Shown here: positions 40,886 through 48,611 of the stretch, one piece after another | Layout of the letters: the number at the start of each line of letters is the position of its first letter | How positions within the stretch are numbered: position 1 is the stretch's first letter | Source: an uncultured Collinsella sp. | GTDB taxonomy: Bacteria; Actinomycetota; Coriobacteriia; Coriobacteriales; Coriobacteriaceae | Assembly (NCBI GenBank): GCA_900541675.1 | Contig: UQKU01000011.1 | Location: forward strand, 1 to 52,856 | Reading direction: 5' to 3' | DNA: 52,856 nucleotides | Position numbers and translations under genes: made by a program | Notes under the pieces: model-generated | The model's input: the letters and a program-made list of their open reading frames with translations, nothing else | What the model was told of the DNA's origin: nothing | The model's database searches: none

Positions 40886-40899
40886 CCCACTCGATGGTT
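40886..40899. other. inner att-like sequence
   Basis: CCCACTCGATGGTT matches the left att-like copy exactly (35546-35559), and its first 10 bases match the end of guaA. TTGCATCCAGT follows 35 bp later, also shared with the left copy. It splits the island into two segments. Confidence 0.6.
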
Positions 40900-41111
40900 A
40901 AAAAACTGCCTCCAGTTTGTTGCAGTTTGTCCCATTTGCATCCAGTCTCAAAAATGATCGCGAGTCCATGGGGTCAAATTTGGGTCACAGATTTCGGGGC
41001 GGGGCAGGGCGGTTTCGTGGGCCACGGTGGGTCACGATTTGCTCCTGGATCAAACGGCGAACGCATTATGAAGCGAAAGTTTATCGCGCGAAGAATGGCT
41101 TACTGGATTAG

Positions 41112-41873
41112 TTAGAAGTCCATCTTGTTGAGATCAATGGAGTATCCCATCGATCTCAACTCTTTCAGGAGTCTGAATTCCCAATTATCTGTTCCGGTAT
41201 ATACGACGCCTTGAAGATCGGAGGGGATTTCGATTCCTTTATCTACGAGGATGGTGACGTTCTCTCGGCCCAGCCGACCGATAAAATATCCCGCTTCAAA
41301 GACGACATTCTGTCGTGCCCTGAGCCTTGCTGATTGTTCAACACGTGATTTTCCCTCATCGTCTGCGGTAAAGAGACATACGGCACCAGCGGCGTTTCCT
41401 TCTGTCTCTAATTTCTCAATGATTGTCTGACCGTGGTTTGATTGCTCGTTTAGAATTACCGCTTTCAAGCCCTGCCTTTCGATGATTCTTGCAACTCTCT
41501 CTCGAAGTTCTCCGTCATGACCATGAACAATGAATACTTTCGAAAAGTCACCTATGTTTGTTATCGATGCAGACTCCTCCTGGTCCGAAAATTCATCGAG
41601 GTATGTTTCAAGTACGGCCTTCGCCTTTCGCAGGCCGCTTGTGCAAGCTTCAACGAACGCTGAGTCAGGTGTGCTGGTAGTGAAGAAAGACAGAGAATAA
41701 CTGATTTTATTAAAGCTCTTGAATTCATAACTGTCTTCGCCGAATCGCCTTATCAAAAGTCTGTCGGCTTTCGTCTTCCATGCTTTGAAGTCAGGCGAGC
41801 TGGCGCTGGTATACCTATTGGACAACTGATCGGCTGTGTTGCATAACTGCTGCAAAGCTTCGAAATCGGTCAT
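41112..41873 (-). CDS. TIR-like (PF10137-type) effector protein
   Basis: A 253-aa protein. Residues about 1-105 are helical with no known domain. Residues about 110-245 match the predicted TIR-like nucleotide-binding domain used by CBASS, Pycsar and related effectors: KVFIVHGHDGELRERVARII, HGQTIIEKLE with a candidate catalytic Glu, AVCLFTADDEG, and RQNVVFEAGYFIGRLGREN. Such domains are expected to cleave NAD. ATG 41873 follows AAGAAGG; the frame also opens at 41900. It lies 41 bp after the DUF262-HNH gene on the same strand. Codon use is AT-rich relative to the chromosome. Confidence 0.82.
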   Translation of the reverse strand: MTDFEALQQLCNTADQLSNRYTSASSPDFKAWKTKADRLLIRRFGEDSYEFKSFNKISYSLSFFTTSTPDSAFVEACTSGLRKAKAVLETYLDEFSDQEESASITNIGDFSKVFIVHGHDGELRERVARIIERQGLKAVILNEQSNHGQTIIEKLETEGNAAGAVCLFTADDEGKSRVEQSARLRARQNVVFEAGYFIGRLGRENVTILVDKGIEIPSDLQGVVYTGTDNWEFRLLKELRSMGYSIDLNKMDF

Positions 41874-41914
41874 CAAGCCTTCTTTCCGTGAATAATACAA
41901 ACTCTAATAACTTG

Positions 41915-43735
41915 TTATTCCAACGAACAACCAAATCTCTTTATCGTTTCCTCTGTGCTTCTGTCGGAGATAGATTTGCCCATAGCAAGCTCAATCGCAT
42001 CAAGCAAGGCAATAGCACGAGCTTTGAAATAAGCGTCGAAATCATCCACAATAAAGGCGTCCCATGCGATGAGGTTCGACTCGATTCGATTACGAAGCTC
42101 ATCTTGTTCGATATCAGCCTTCTTGAGGATTTTCGCTGAATAGACGCTAGGAGCCGCACCTCCGATTACTCTATTCGATTCAGGAAGTAGGGGCGTCTTA
42201 TTAATGACAGAATTCCATTTCTGCCTGTCGTACCCCATCTTTTCACAGTAACTCTGCGGAAAGATGTGATGGATATCAGGAGCCGTTTCCATGCTGTTCA
42301 CGATATCGATGGATATACCACGCATGAAATCTAGACCCTTACCCTTATAGAGAAGAGCCATGATTCCCTTATATGCTGCCGATTGCCTCGACTGGAGTCC
42401 CAAAAGTCGGGTGGATTGGAAGTGGGCATTGTTCACGGTGCGCATCTCGGATTCAGCGCCTTCAATTTCAGCGACTACATCCTCGATGTCATAGCAGTAG
42501 CGAGTTTCGTTCGAGCCGCCATACATCTCACCGAAGATTCCGCACCAGAACCAGCGCGCAACAATTTTCTGACTCTTAGGGTCTTTGAACAGCTTGGAGC
42601 CCACGTAGCCTGCAATTGCAGCCAATGGAATGATCTGGGTTGTGTATGGAAGATCGCGCTTCCTAAATACGGACTGCGATAGCAAAAATTCGCGAGCAAG
42701 CTCATAGCCCTCGATGACGACTTCCTTGTTTGCCTGATAATCCTCGAATCGCAGGTCCAGCACGTCTTTCTTTTTGCAGCTGACGGCTCCACTCAAACCA
42801 TCGCGTTTGCGCTTGTAGTTCGTGAACAGTGTCACTGTGGTCAGGAACGCGGTTTCGTCCACGCTTTCCGTAACGTCGGTGCGAATGTCCTTGTCGAGCG
42901 CATGGATTCGGCGCTTGTTGGCTTCCCAATCGCCCCGGAGGTCAAACTCGTATGTGGCAAAAGTGGCAGTAACGAGCTCGAATACGGTGAGGGATACGCC
43001 TCCGGTATTAACGTTCTCGAATACCTTGCAAACAGCCTCGCGCGGCGTGCTTTTATCCATGGTTATTACAGGAAGTCTATATGAGGTGATTGTCTCGATG
43101 ACATCTTGCTGGAACTTGTTGAACTTGGCAATAGCATCCGGAGATGATTGATGAAAAGCCATGTATCCAAGAAGCCATTGCGTTGCAGCGCTGGAGTCAA
43201 AAAGGATGTTTGCAGGGTACATCTCATGTTCATATTCGAGTTCACGGGTAGATAAGTCGAGCTTGACGTCTCGATCGAAATTCTCCTTAATTCTCCTGTC
43301 CTCGGGAACGGAAACAATGGCATCATACCTATCAGCTTCCGGATCAAGGCAAGCGTTCATGTCCAGATAATAGAGACGTGAGATGGCGACGCGTTTGTCG
43401 TTGGTTGTAGCAACTGCATCCTTCCCGTACAGGGATCGATACATCGAAGTCAACCGCTGCTGACCGTCCATAACTAAATAACGAGGTGTTGCTTCTGAGG
43501 AAGGAGCTCCTTCGATGGTGCGATATTTGAATTTAACCTCCGAGCCACCATATTCAAGTTGCATCAATGCGCCCATTGGATAACCTTGCGAAAGGCTTGC
43601 GAGCAAGCTTCTAATTCGATTATCGTCCCAGGTCCATTTGCGTTGGAAGTCGGGAAGCTGTGTCTCTCCCTTATGTATGCTGAACAGCAAATCGGAAAGA
43701 TTCGTGTCATTTGATTTTGGTGCTGATATTGCCAT
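41915..43735 (-). CDS. DUF262 and HNH endonuclease domain protein (GmrSD-like)
   Basis: A 606-aa protein. The N-terminal DUF262/ParB-like domain shows LPDFQRKWTWDDNRIRSLLA, RYLVMDGQQRLTSMYR and EAVCKVFENVNTGGV. The C-terminal region carries an HNH-type nuclease motif, APDIHHIFPQSYCEK...NKTPLLPESNRVIGG. This is the architecture of GmrSD-type and related modification-dependent defence nucleases; the DUF262 part usually hydrolyses a nucleotide. The start has only AGAGG as ribosome site. It is followed by the TIR-like gene and preceded (28 bp) by remnants of a methylase-containing gene. Confidence 0.85.
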   Translation of the reverse strand: MAISAPKSNDTNLSDLLFSIHKGETQLPDFQRKWTWDDNRIRSLLASLSQGYPMGALMQLEYGGSEVKFKYRTIEGAPSSEATPRYLVMDGQQRLTSMYRSLYGKDAVATTNDKRVAISRLYYLDMNACLDPEADRYDAIVSVPEDRRIKENFDRDVKLDLSTRELEYEHEMYPANILFDSSAATQWLLGYMAFHQSSPDAIAKFNKFQQDVIETITSYRLPVITMDKSTPREAVCKVFENVNTGGVSLTVFELVTATFATYEFDLRGDWEANKRRIHALDKDIRTDVTESVDETAFLTTVTLFTNYKRKRDGLSGAVSCKKKDVLDLRFEDYQANKEVVIEGYELAREFLLSQSVFRKRDLPYTTQIIPLAAIAGYVGSKLFKDPKSQKIVARWFWCGIFGEMYGGSNETRYCYDIEDVVAEIEGAESEMRTVNNAHFQSTRLLGLQSRQSAAYKGIMALLYKGKGLDFMRGISIDIVNSMETAPDIHHIFPQSYCEKMGYDRQKWNSVINKTPLLPESNRVIGGAAPSVYSAKILKKADIEQDELRNRIESNLIAWDAFIVDDFDAYFKARAIALLDAIELAMGKSISDRSTEETIKRFGCSLE

Positions 43736-43762
43736 CTTTGCCTCTGTGAGTCTTTTCGATAC

Positions 43763-44152
43763 TTATTGGATAAGGAGACTATTCTGCTCAGAGTAGACGC
43801 CTTTTCTGGGGTGTTTTCCAAACTCGTCGGCAGGATTGCACATTTCGGGTGTTAGTCCAAGTCGATTAACAAGGATTTCGGAATCAACACAGTCCAAAAC
43901 AACCCCATAACAAAAGCCAGAGTTCCATCATTACGAAGCATATCGGTACAATCGACTACAAATCCAACCCAAGCATTAACTAGCTTGTTTGACTAACTTG
44001 TTTGCTTTCATGTTGTGCGAGGTCAATATAGAGGATAGGAGAGAGCGCTGGGCGCTTTCGAGATACTGATAACTAATGTACGGAGGATTGCCAATTATGA
44101 GATTAAACTGCGAAGACTCATTCCTCCTGTAAAAGTCGAAAAAAACCTTCAT
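43763..44152 (-). pseudogene. decayed N6-adenine DNA methylase gene
   Basis: From ATG 44152 the frame reads FYRRNESSQFNLIIGNPPYI, with the adenine-methylase NPPY motif, and SYQYLESAQ to ANKLVKQAS, then stops at 43976. One base over, the sequence continues NAWVGFVVDCTDMLRNDGTL and AFVM to a stop at 43852, and a third frame reads GVVLDCVDSEILVNRLGLTP then EMCNPADEFGKHPRKG to 43763. The first shift is caused by a 13-bp tandem duplication (43979-43991 and 43992-44004). It is a fragment of a type IIG or BREX-like methylase next to the DUF262 gene. Confidence 0.75.
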
Positions 44153-44229
44153 TTAGCACGGTCATGTTCTGGTGCTGAGAGTATCGATCTTCTTAGGCAT
44201 GCTCTGGATGATTCCGGTGTCCTTCAACG

Positions 44230-44355
44230 CGGCCACTGGAAACAAAACACGGTCTCCGTCGAGTAGCGGCGGGCGTGCAGGAGTTAGCATCAGCAACCCG
44301 CCTCCTCGGTTGCTCCTTGTCTGCATGGTCGTCTACATAGGGGGGGGAATCAACC
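44230..44355 (+). ncRNA. second yjdF-type leader, degenerate
   Basis: AAAACAC, GTAG, GGGCGTGC, GCATCAGCAACC and TCTGCATGGTC follow the order and spacing of the leader at 34.2 kb. The AACC/GGTT hairpin is kept. The ribosome-site region has become a run of eight or more G, and no good promoter lies upstream. It is probably no longer functional. Confidence 0.55.
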
Positions 44356-44522
44356 ATGCAGATCAGCTTGTCGTCAATCCTGACTGTATATTACGATGAC
44401 CAATTTTGTGTTGGGTTGGCGGAGCGCGCCGAGGAAGGAAGGTACAATGCCGCGCGGAAGAGGTGGAGGAGCGTTTCGAGCAGCGAAAGCCGAAGCGCAA
44501 GCAGAAGCACCGTGGGCATTGA
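44356..44522 (+). pseudogene. yjdF copy with internal deletion
   Basis: It starts MQISLSSILTVYYDDQFCVG, closely matching intact yjdF, and reaches EEGRYNA. There about 250 bp are missing, and the DNA continues with the gene's 3' end in another frame (AEEVEERFEQRKPKRKQKHR). The deletion joins similar GCCGCGCGG-type sequences, so a short-homology deletion is likely. The family stop is at 44520-44522; the actual frame runs on to 44568. Confidence 0.8.
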
Positions 44523-44547
44523 TCAGGAGCATCATCCCGTATACGGC

Positions 44548-44581
44548 AGCGGGTGCGGCCTCTATTGAAACCGCGCCCGCT
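44548..44581 (+). terminator. hairpin after second yjdF copy
   Basis: AGCGGGTGCGG pairs with CCGCGCCCGCT around 12 bases with one mismatch. It occupies the same place as the hairpin after intact yjdF. Confidence 0.5.
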
Positions 44582-44619
44582 ATCTGGTACTATAGTATTA
44601 TATCGAACGTTTGTTCGTT

Positions 44620-44637
44620 CTACTCCCACTCGATCGT
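44620..44637. other. guaA 3' end serving as att site (right boundary)
   Basis: CTACTCCCACTCGATCGT covers the stop and last codons of guaA on the reverse strand. Near-copies at 35541 and 40886 mark the other island borders. Element insertion here leaves guaA intact, as seen. Confidence 0.7.
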
Positions 44638-46218
44638 CGCGGGCGGCTTGGACGTGATGTCGTAGCACACGCGGTTGGCGCCGGGAACCTCGGCCACGAT
44701 GCGGCCGGAGATGCGGGCCAGCACGTCGTAGGGCAGCTTGGCCCAGTCGGCGGTCATGGCATCGCTGGACTCGACGGCACGCAGGATAATCGGGCGCTGG
44801 TAGGTGCGCTCATCGCCCATAACGCCGACGGACTTAATGTCGGGCAGGACCGCAAAGTACTGCCAGCAGCTGTGCTCGGAGTTGCGCTCGCCGGTCTGCT
44901 CAAACAGGCGCTGGTTGTAGGCGTCGAGCTCCTCGCGCACGATAGCGTCGGCGTTCTTGAGAATCTCGAGCTTCTCCTTATCGACCGCACCGATGATGCG
45001 GATGGCCAGACCCGGGCCCGGGAAAGGCTGGCGGAACACGATGTGACCCGGCAGGCCCAGCGCCAGGCCAAGTGCGCGGACCTCGTCCTTAAAGAAGTGG
45101 TCGAGCGGCTCGATAAGGTCGAAGTGCACGCCCTCGGGGAACGGAATCAGATTGTGATGGCTCTTGATGGTGGCCGTCTTGCCGCCCGTCTTGCGAGCGC
45201 CAGACTCGATGATGTCGGGGTAGATGGTGCCCTGAGCCAAGTACTTGACCGGCTTGCCATCGGTCTCGAGCTGCTGCGCCACGGCGAAGAACTCTTTCCA
45301 GAACTGCGTACCGATGATGCGGCGCTTCTCCTCGGGCTCGGTCACGCCGGCCAGAAGCTCGGCGTAGCGGTCCTCGGCGTGGACGTGGATAAAGTCGACG
45401 TCAAACTGCTTGGTGAAGACCTCCTCCACCTGCTCGGGCTCGCCCTTGCGCAGCAGACCATGGTTGATGAACACGCAGGTCATCTGCTTGCCCACGGCGC
45501 GAGCGCCCAGCGCAGCCACGACGGAGGAGTCGACGCCACCGGACAGGGCCAGAATCACGCGGTCGTCGCCGACCTTCTCGCGGAACTCGGCCGTCATGGT
45601 CTCGACCAGGTTGTCCATGCTCCAGTTGGGCTCCAGGCCGCAGATCTCAAACAGGAAGTTGCTCAGCAGCTGCTGACCGTACTCGGAGTGCTTGACCTCG
45701 GGGTGGAACTGCGTGGTGAAAATCTTGCGCTCGACGCACTCCATGGCGGCAACCGGGCACACGTCGGTGCTGGCGGTAACGGTAAAGCCCTCGGGCACCT
45801 CGGAGACGGCGTCACGGTGGCTCATCCACACGGTCTGCTCCATGGGCGTGGAGTTAAAGAGCTTGGCGCTTGCCGTGCGCGTGATGGTGGCGCGGCCGTA
45901 CTCGCCCACCTCGGAGTGGCCGACCTTGCCGCCGAGCGTTACGGCCGTGATCTGATGGCCGTAGCAAAAGCCCAGGACGGGAAGGCCCAGGTCAAAGATG
46001 GCGGGGTCGATGGACGGAGCGTCCTCGGCATACACGGAAGCCGGGCCGCCAGAAAGGATGAGCGCAGAGGCGTTCATCTCGCGAATCTCATCGGCCGAGA
46101 TGTCGCAGGGAACGATCTCGGAATACACGTTGAGGTCGCGGACGCGACGGGCAATGAGCTGACCGTACTGCGCACCAAAGTCGAGTACGAGGACCTTTGC
46201 GGAAGCCTTTTGATCCAT
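44620..46218 (-). CDS. guaA: GMP synthase (glutamine-hydrolysing)
   Basis: A 532-aa complete enzyme converting XMP, ATP and glutamine to GMP. The N-terminal class I amidotransferase has LSGGPASV and nucleophile Cys85 in GFCYGHQI, with His/Glu in TQFHPEV. The ATP-pyrophosphatase has PP-loop LALSGGVDSSVVAAL, FINHGLLRKGE, AQGTIYPD and QPFPGPGLAIRIIG; the dimer domain ends ATIEWE. AGGAGG precedes ATG 46218 by 7 bases; the frame extends to 46344 without need. Its 3' end is the probable integration site of the island. The ATPPase-only relative at 14364 is a separate gene. Confidence 0.96.
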   Translation of the reverse strand: MDQKASAKVLVLDFGAQYGQLIARRVRDLNVYSEIVPCDISADEIREMNASALILSGGPASVYAEDAPSIDPAIFDLGLPVLGFCYGHQITAVTLGGKVGHSEVGEYGRATITRTASAKLFNSTPMEQTVWMSHRDAVSEVPEGFTVTASTDVCPVAAMECVERKIFTTQFHPEVKHSEYGQQLLSNFLFEICGLEPNWSMDNLVETMTAEFREKVGDDRVILALSGGVDSSVVAALGARAVGKQMTCVFINHGLLRKGEPEQVEEVFTKQFDVDFIHVHAEDRYAELLAGVTEPEEKRRIIGTQFWKEFFAVAQQLETDGKPVKYLAQGTIYPDIIESGARKTGGKTATIKSHHNLIPFPEGVHFDLIEPLDHFFKDEVRALGLALGLPGHIVFRQPFPGPGLAIRIIGAVDKEKLEILKNADAIVREELDAYNQRLFEQTGERNSEHSCWQYFAVLPDIKSVGVMGDERTYQRPIILRAVESSDAMTADWAKLPYDVLARISGRIVAEVPGANRVCYDITSKPPATIEWE

Positions 46219-46486
46219 GGTTTCCCCCTCCTGTTGGCGGGGAGCCGGTGCCCACCCGCGCGAATGAACGAAAATAACTTCCATAGTGTACACGTTATAT
46301 GGGGTTTCTCGTCCCTCGCAGCCATCAGCGCACGGCAAACGCACGACCTGAGCCCCTATTTGACGGCAATTGAAGCGTTACCAAACGTTACAGATGATGT
46401 AATACGTTTGAACATTGGACGCCCTGTGCCACAATACTGCCGAACGACTCCGCCTCTGCGGCGGCAAATACGATAGGAATACCAGC

Positions 46487-47500
46487 ATGAAGCGCATCCT
46501 TCTCATCGCCACGGGCGGCACCATCGCATCGACCGAGGACGGCAACGGCCTCTCCCCCGCCCTGACCGGTGAGGAGCTCGCCCAGAGCGTCCCCGAGATC
46601 TCGGGCCTCTGCGAGCTCGACGTGGTGCAGCCCATGAACATCGACAGCACCAATATGCGCCCCAGTGACTGGATGCGCATCCGCAACGTCATCGTCGAAG
46701 GCTATGCCGACCACGACGGCTTCGTGATTTTGCACGGCACCGACACCATGAGCTACACGGCCGCGGCGCTCTCCTACTTGATCCAGGACAGCCCCAAGCC
46801 CATCGTACTCACCGGCTCGCAAAAGCCCATGGGCAACCCCTTTACCGATGCCAAGCTCAATCTGTACCAGAGCCTGCTCTATGCGCTCGACGAGCACTCG
46901 CACGACGTCTCAATCGTGTTTGGCGGCGTAGCCATTGCCGGCACGCGTGCCCGCAAGCAGCGCACCATGAGCTTTAACGCGTTCATTAGCGTCAACTATC
47001 CGCCCATCGCCTATATCCGCAACGACCGCATCGTGCGCAACGGGCTTCACGGCACGCATCAGGGCGAAAACCCGGTGCGTTTCTACGACAGCATCGACCC
47101 GCGCGTATTTGTACTCAAGCTTACGCCCGGCGTAAACCCGGGCATCCTCGACGCCCTTGCCGATAGCTACGACGCCGTGATTCTGGAGACCTTTGGTATT
47201 GGCGGTATCCCCGAGTTTGGTGAGTCGGGCGAGTCGTTCCAAGAGGCGATTTTCCGCTGGGTCGATTCGGGCCGCACCGTCGTTATGACCACGCAGGTCC
47301 CCGAAGAGGGCCTCGATCTGGGCGTTTATGAGGTCGGCCGTGCCTACGCCGACCATCCGGGTATTTTGCGCGGCGACGATATGACCACCGAAACGCTCGT
47401 GGCCAAAACCATGTGGGCGCTCGGCCAGTCACGTGATGCGGCCGAGATTCAGCGCCTGTTCTACAGCCAAGTCAACCACGACCGTATCCCGATGGTGTAA
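46487..47500 (+). CDS. L-asparaginase
   Basis: A 337-aa asparaginase of the bacterial type I/II family, deamidating asparagine to aspartate. The two catalytic Thr motifs are present: ATGGTIAST near residue 12 and ILHGTDTMSYTA near residue 85, with the conserved Lys in LTGSQKPMG. There is no signal peptide, so a cytoplasmic (AnsA-like) enzyme is likely. ATG 46487 is preferred over the upstream in-frame start at 46415 because MKRILLIATGGT is the usual beginning and AGGAAT precedes it. It is divergent from guaA. Confidence 0.93.
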   Translation: MKRILLIATGGTIASTEDGNGLSPALTGEELAQSVPEISGLCELDVVQPMNIDSTNMRPSDWMRIRNVIVEGYADHDGFVILHGTDTMSYTAAALSYLIQDSPKPIVLTGSQKPMGNPFTDAKLNLYQSLLYALDEHSHDVSIVFGGVAIAGTRARKQRTMSFNAFISVNYPPIAYIRNDRIVRNGLHGTHQGENPVRFYDSIDPRVFVLKLTPGVNPGILDALADSYDAVILETFGIGGIPEFGESGESFQEAIFRWVDSGRTVVMTTQVPEEGLDLGVYEVGRAYADHPGILRGDDMTTETLVAKTMWALGQSRDAAEIQRLFYSQVNHDRIPMV

Positions 47501-47522
47501 TTCAATTGTCGACGGGCATCCC

Positions 47523-47741
47523 CTATTCGATGCCCTCGAGAAGTTCTGACACCGTCATGCCAAGCGCGGGCGCAAGTTTAAATAAAATCTCGAGCGTACT
47601 GTTTGCCTTTCCGCTTTCGATTTGGTCGAGATACGGTCGGCTGATTCCAACCGCCACGCAAAAATCGACCTTGGAGATACCAAGGGCCTTGCGCGTCCGC
47701 TCAACTCGCTCGCCAAGAATCTGTCTCGCATGTTCATTCAT
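47523..47741 (-). CDS. small XRE regulator
   Basis: A 72-aa protein that is almost entirely a helix-turn-helix: LGERVERTRKALGISKVDFC, VAVGISRPYLDQIESGKANS and LEILFKLAPALGMTVSELL. ATG 47741 is used; no strong ribosome site is seen, and TTG 47765 is in frame. It is divergent from the CxxC protein at 47818. The 26-bp palindrome between them is its probable operator. It converges with the asparaginase gene, 22 bp away. Confidence 0.85.
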   Translation of the reverse strand: MNEHARQILGERVERTRKALGISKVDFCVAVGISRPYLDQIESGKANSTLEILFKLAPALGMTVSELLEGIE

Positions 47742-47769
47742 GCAGACGAGTTTGAAATGGAGCAAAACA

Positions 47770-47795
47770 AAAACGTAAACTATAGTTTACGTTTT
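47770..47795. promoter_or_regulatory. perfect 26-bp palindromic operator
   Basis: AAAACGTAAACTA and its complement form an uninterrupted palindrome 28 bp upstream of the XRE start and 22 bp before the CxxC gene. It covers a forward -10 (TAAACT, 18 bp after TTGAAA at 47752-47757), so binding would block that promoter. Confidence 0.85.
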
Positions 47796-47817
47796 GCCGA
47801 ATATACAGGAGTTTTCT

Positions 47818-48207
47818 ATGTCGGCTTGCTCAATTTGCATGCGTCAAAAATCACGCTGCACAGACGGCGTGCAGCCCAAGCTTGTCGTCGTTGAGGCCGA
47901 ATGCCTTTCCCCGGATGAACGAACAGCCTTTACGTTGCTATCGAGCCGTGTTGCGACCGCACTGCTCCCCAACCCGGCGAGAGGCGAGCTCGCCTCTCAA
48001 TGCCGAACGCACGGCTGCACCCTTGACCAGGCCGTAGCAATAGCAACCAGCCAACGCGGCCTGCCGCTCCTTTTAGAAGCCGGTATCGCGCTCGCCCTTC
48101 GCGGTGCCGGATACGAAAACGAGGCCGCCGCCGACATGGTCTTTCAACCACAATCGAGCGGCGGCCTCGCAGCAGCCATCGAATATGCTTGCAGGCTCGT
48201 TGCCTAA
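47818..48207 (+). CDS. hypothetical CxxC protein
   Basis: A 129-aa protein. The N-terminus MSACSICMRQKSRC has four-residue-spaced cysteines (C4, C7, C14) and a further CRTHGC pair near residue 62, a possible metal or redox site. The rest is Ala-rich and helical. No family recognised. AGGAG lies 6 bases before the ATG. It is divergent from the small XRE regulator, with a 26-bp palindrome overlapping its promoter, so it is probably repressed by it. Confidence 0.6.
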   Translation: MSACSICMRQKSRCTDGVQPKLVVVEAECLSPDERTAFTLLSSRVATALLPNPARGELASQCRTHGCTLDQAVAIATSQRGLPLLLEAGIALALRGAGYENEAAADMVFQPQSSGGLAAAIEYACRLVA

Positions 48208-48216
48208 AGGCGCAAG

Positions 48217-48600
48217 CTAAAAGCCCAGGCCAAAGCCCATACCGGTAATCGCCGAATACATAAAGTAGACGTTGATTACGTTGAGAAATACACCCGTGAT
48301 GCAACCGTTGCGCAGGTAGCGCTCGCACACGATGCGTGCCATGGCGGCGGAGTCATCGTTGTTTTTTGCCTGGCGTCCCGCCGTAAAGTACGTCGCCACG
48401 CTCAGCAGCAGATTGAGCACCGGCAACGCCAGCAACTCGTAGCTCTTGCCCCAGCGCGTCGCCTCGCCGGCAGCATTAAACTTTGTTGCCACCTCGGGAC
48501 CAATGTTGGGAATAACACACGCTGCGACCACCAGCGGAATCACCGCAAGTACGAGCAGCGCAATACCCATGTAGCCAGCTTTTTTGCCATATTTAAACAT
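48217..48600 (-). CDS. DUF1648/SdpI-like membrane protein
   Basis: A 127-aa protein with three hydrophobic segments (MGIALLVLAVIPLVVAACVI, LLALPVLNLLLSVATYF, TGVFLNVINVYFMYSAITG). Between the first two is KFNAAGEATRWGKSYELLAL, the DUF1648 motif (N-x-x-G-x-x-x-x-W-G-K) of SdpI-type immunity and signalling membrane proteins. It begins 11 bp after the ychF stop on the same strand, so it may be translated from the same message. Confidence 0.75.
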   Translation of the reverse strand: MFKYGKKAGYMGIALLVLAVIPLVVAACVIPNIGPEVATKFNAAGEATRWGKSYELLALPVLNLLLSVATYFTAGRQAKNNDDSAAMARIVCERYLRNGCITGVFLNVINVYFMYSAITGMGFGLGF

Positions 48601-48611
48601 ATACGTCGTCC

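Larger units (their letters stand above)
40614..41111. other. 498-bp remnant region with yjdF tail, hairpin and att-like site
   Basis: No intact gene. It contains the last codons of a yjdF copy (40672-40724), a hairpin at 40833-40859 and the inner att-like sequence at 40886-40899. The bases after it are AT-rich and end at the TIR-like gene. Confidence 0.55.

Noticed and set aside
44611..46476. 621-codon forward reading frame opposite guaA
   Set aside because: It is the antisense of a conserved, full-length GMP synthase; high-GC genes with G/C third positions routinely leave long antisense frames. It has no ribosome site and a low-complexity Leu/Gly/His composition.
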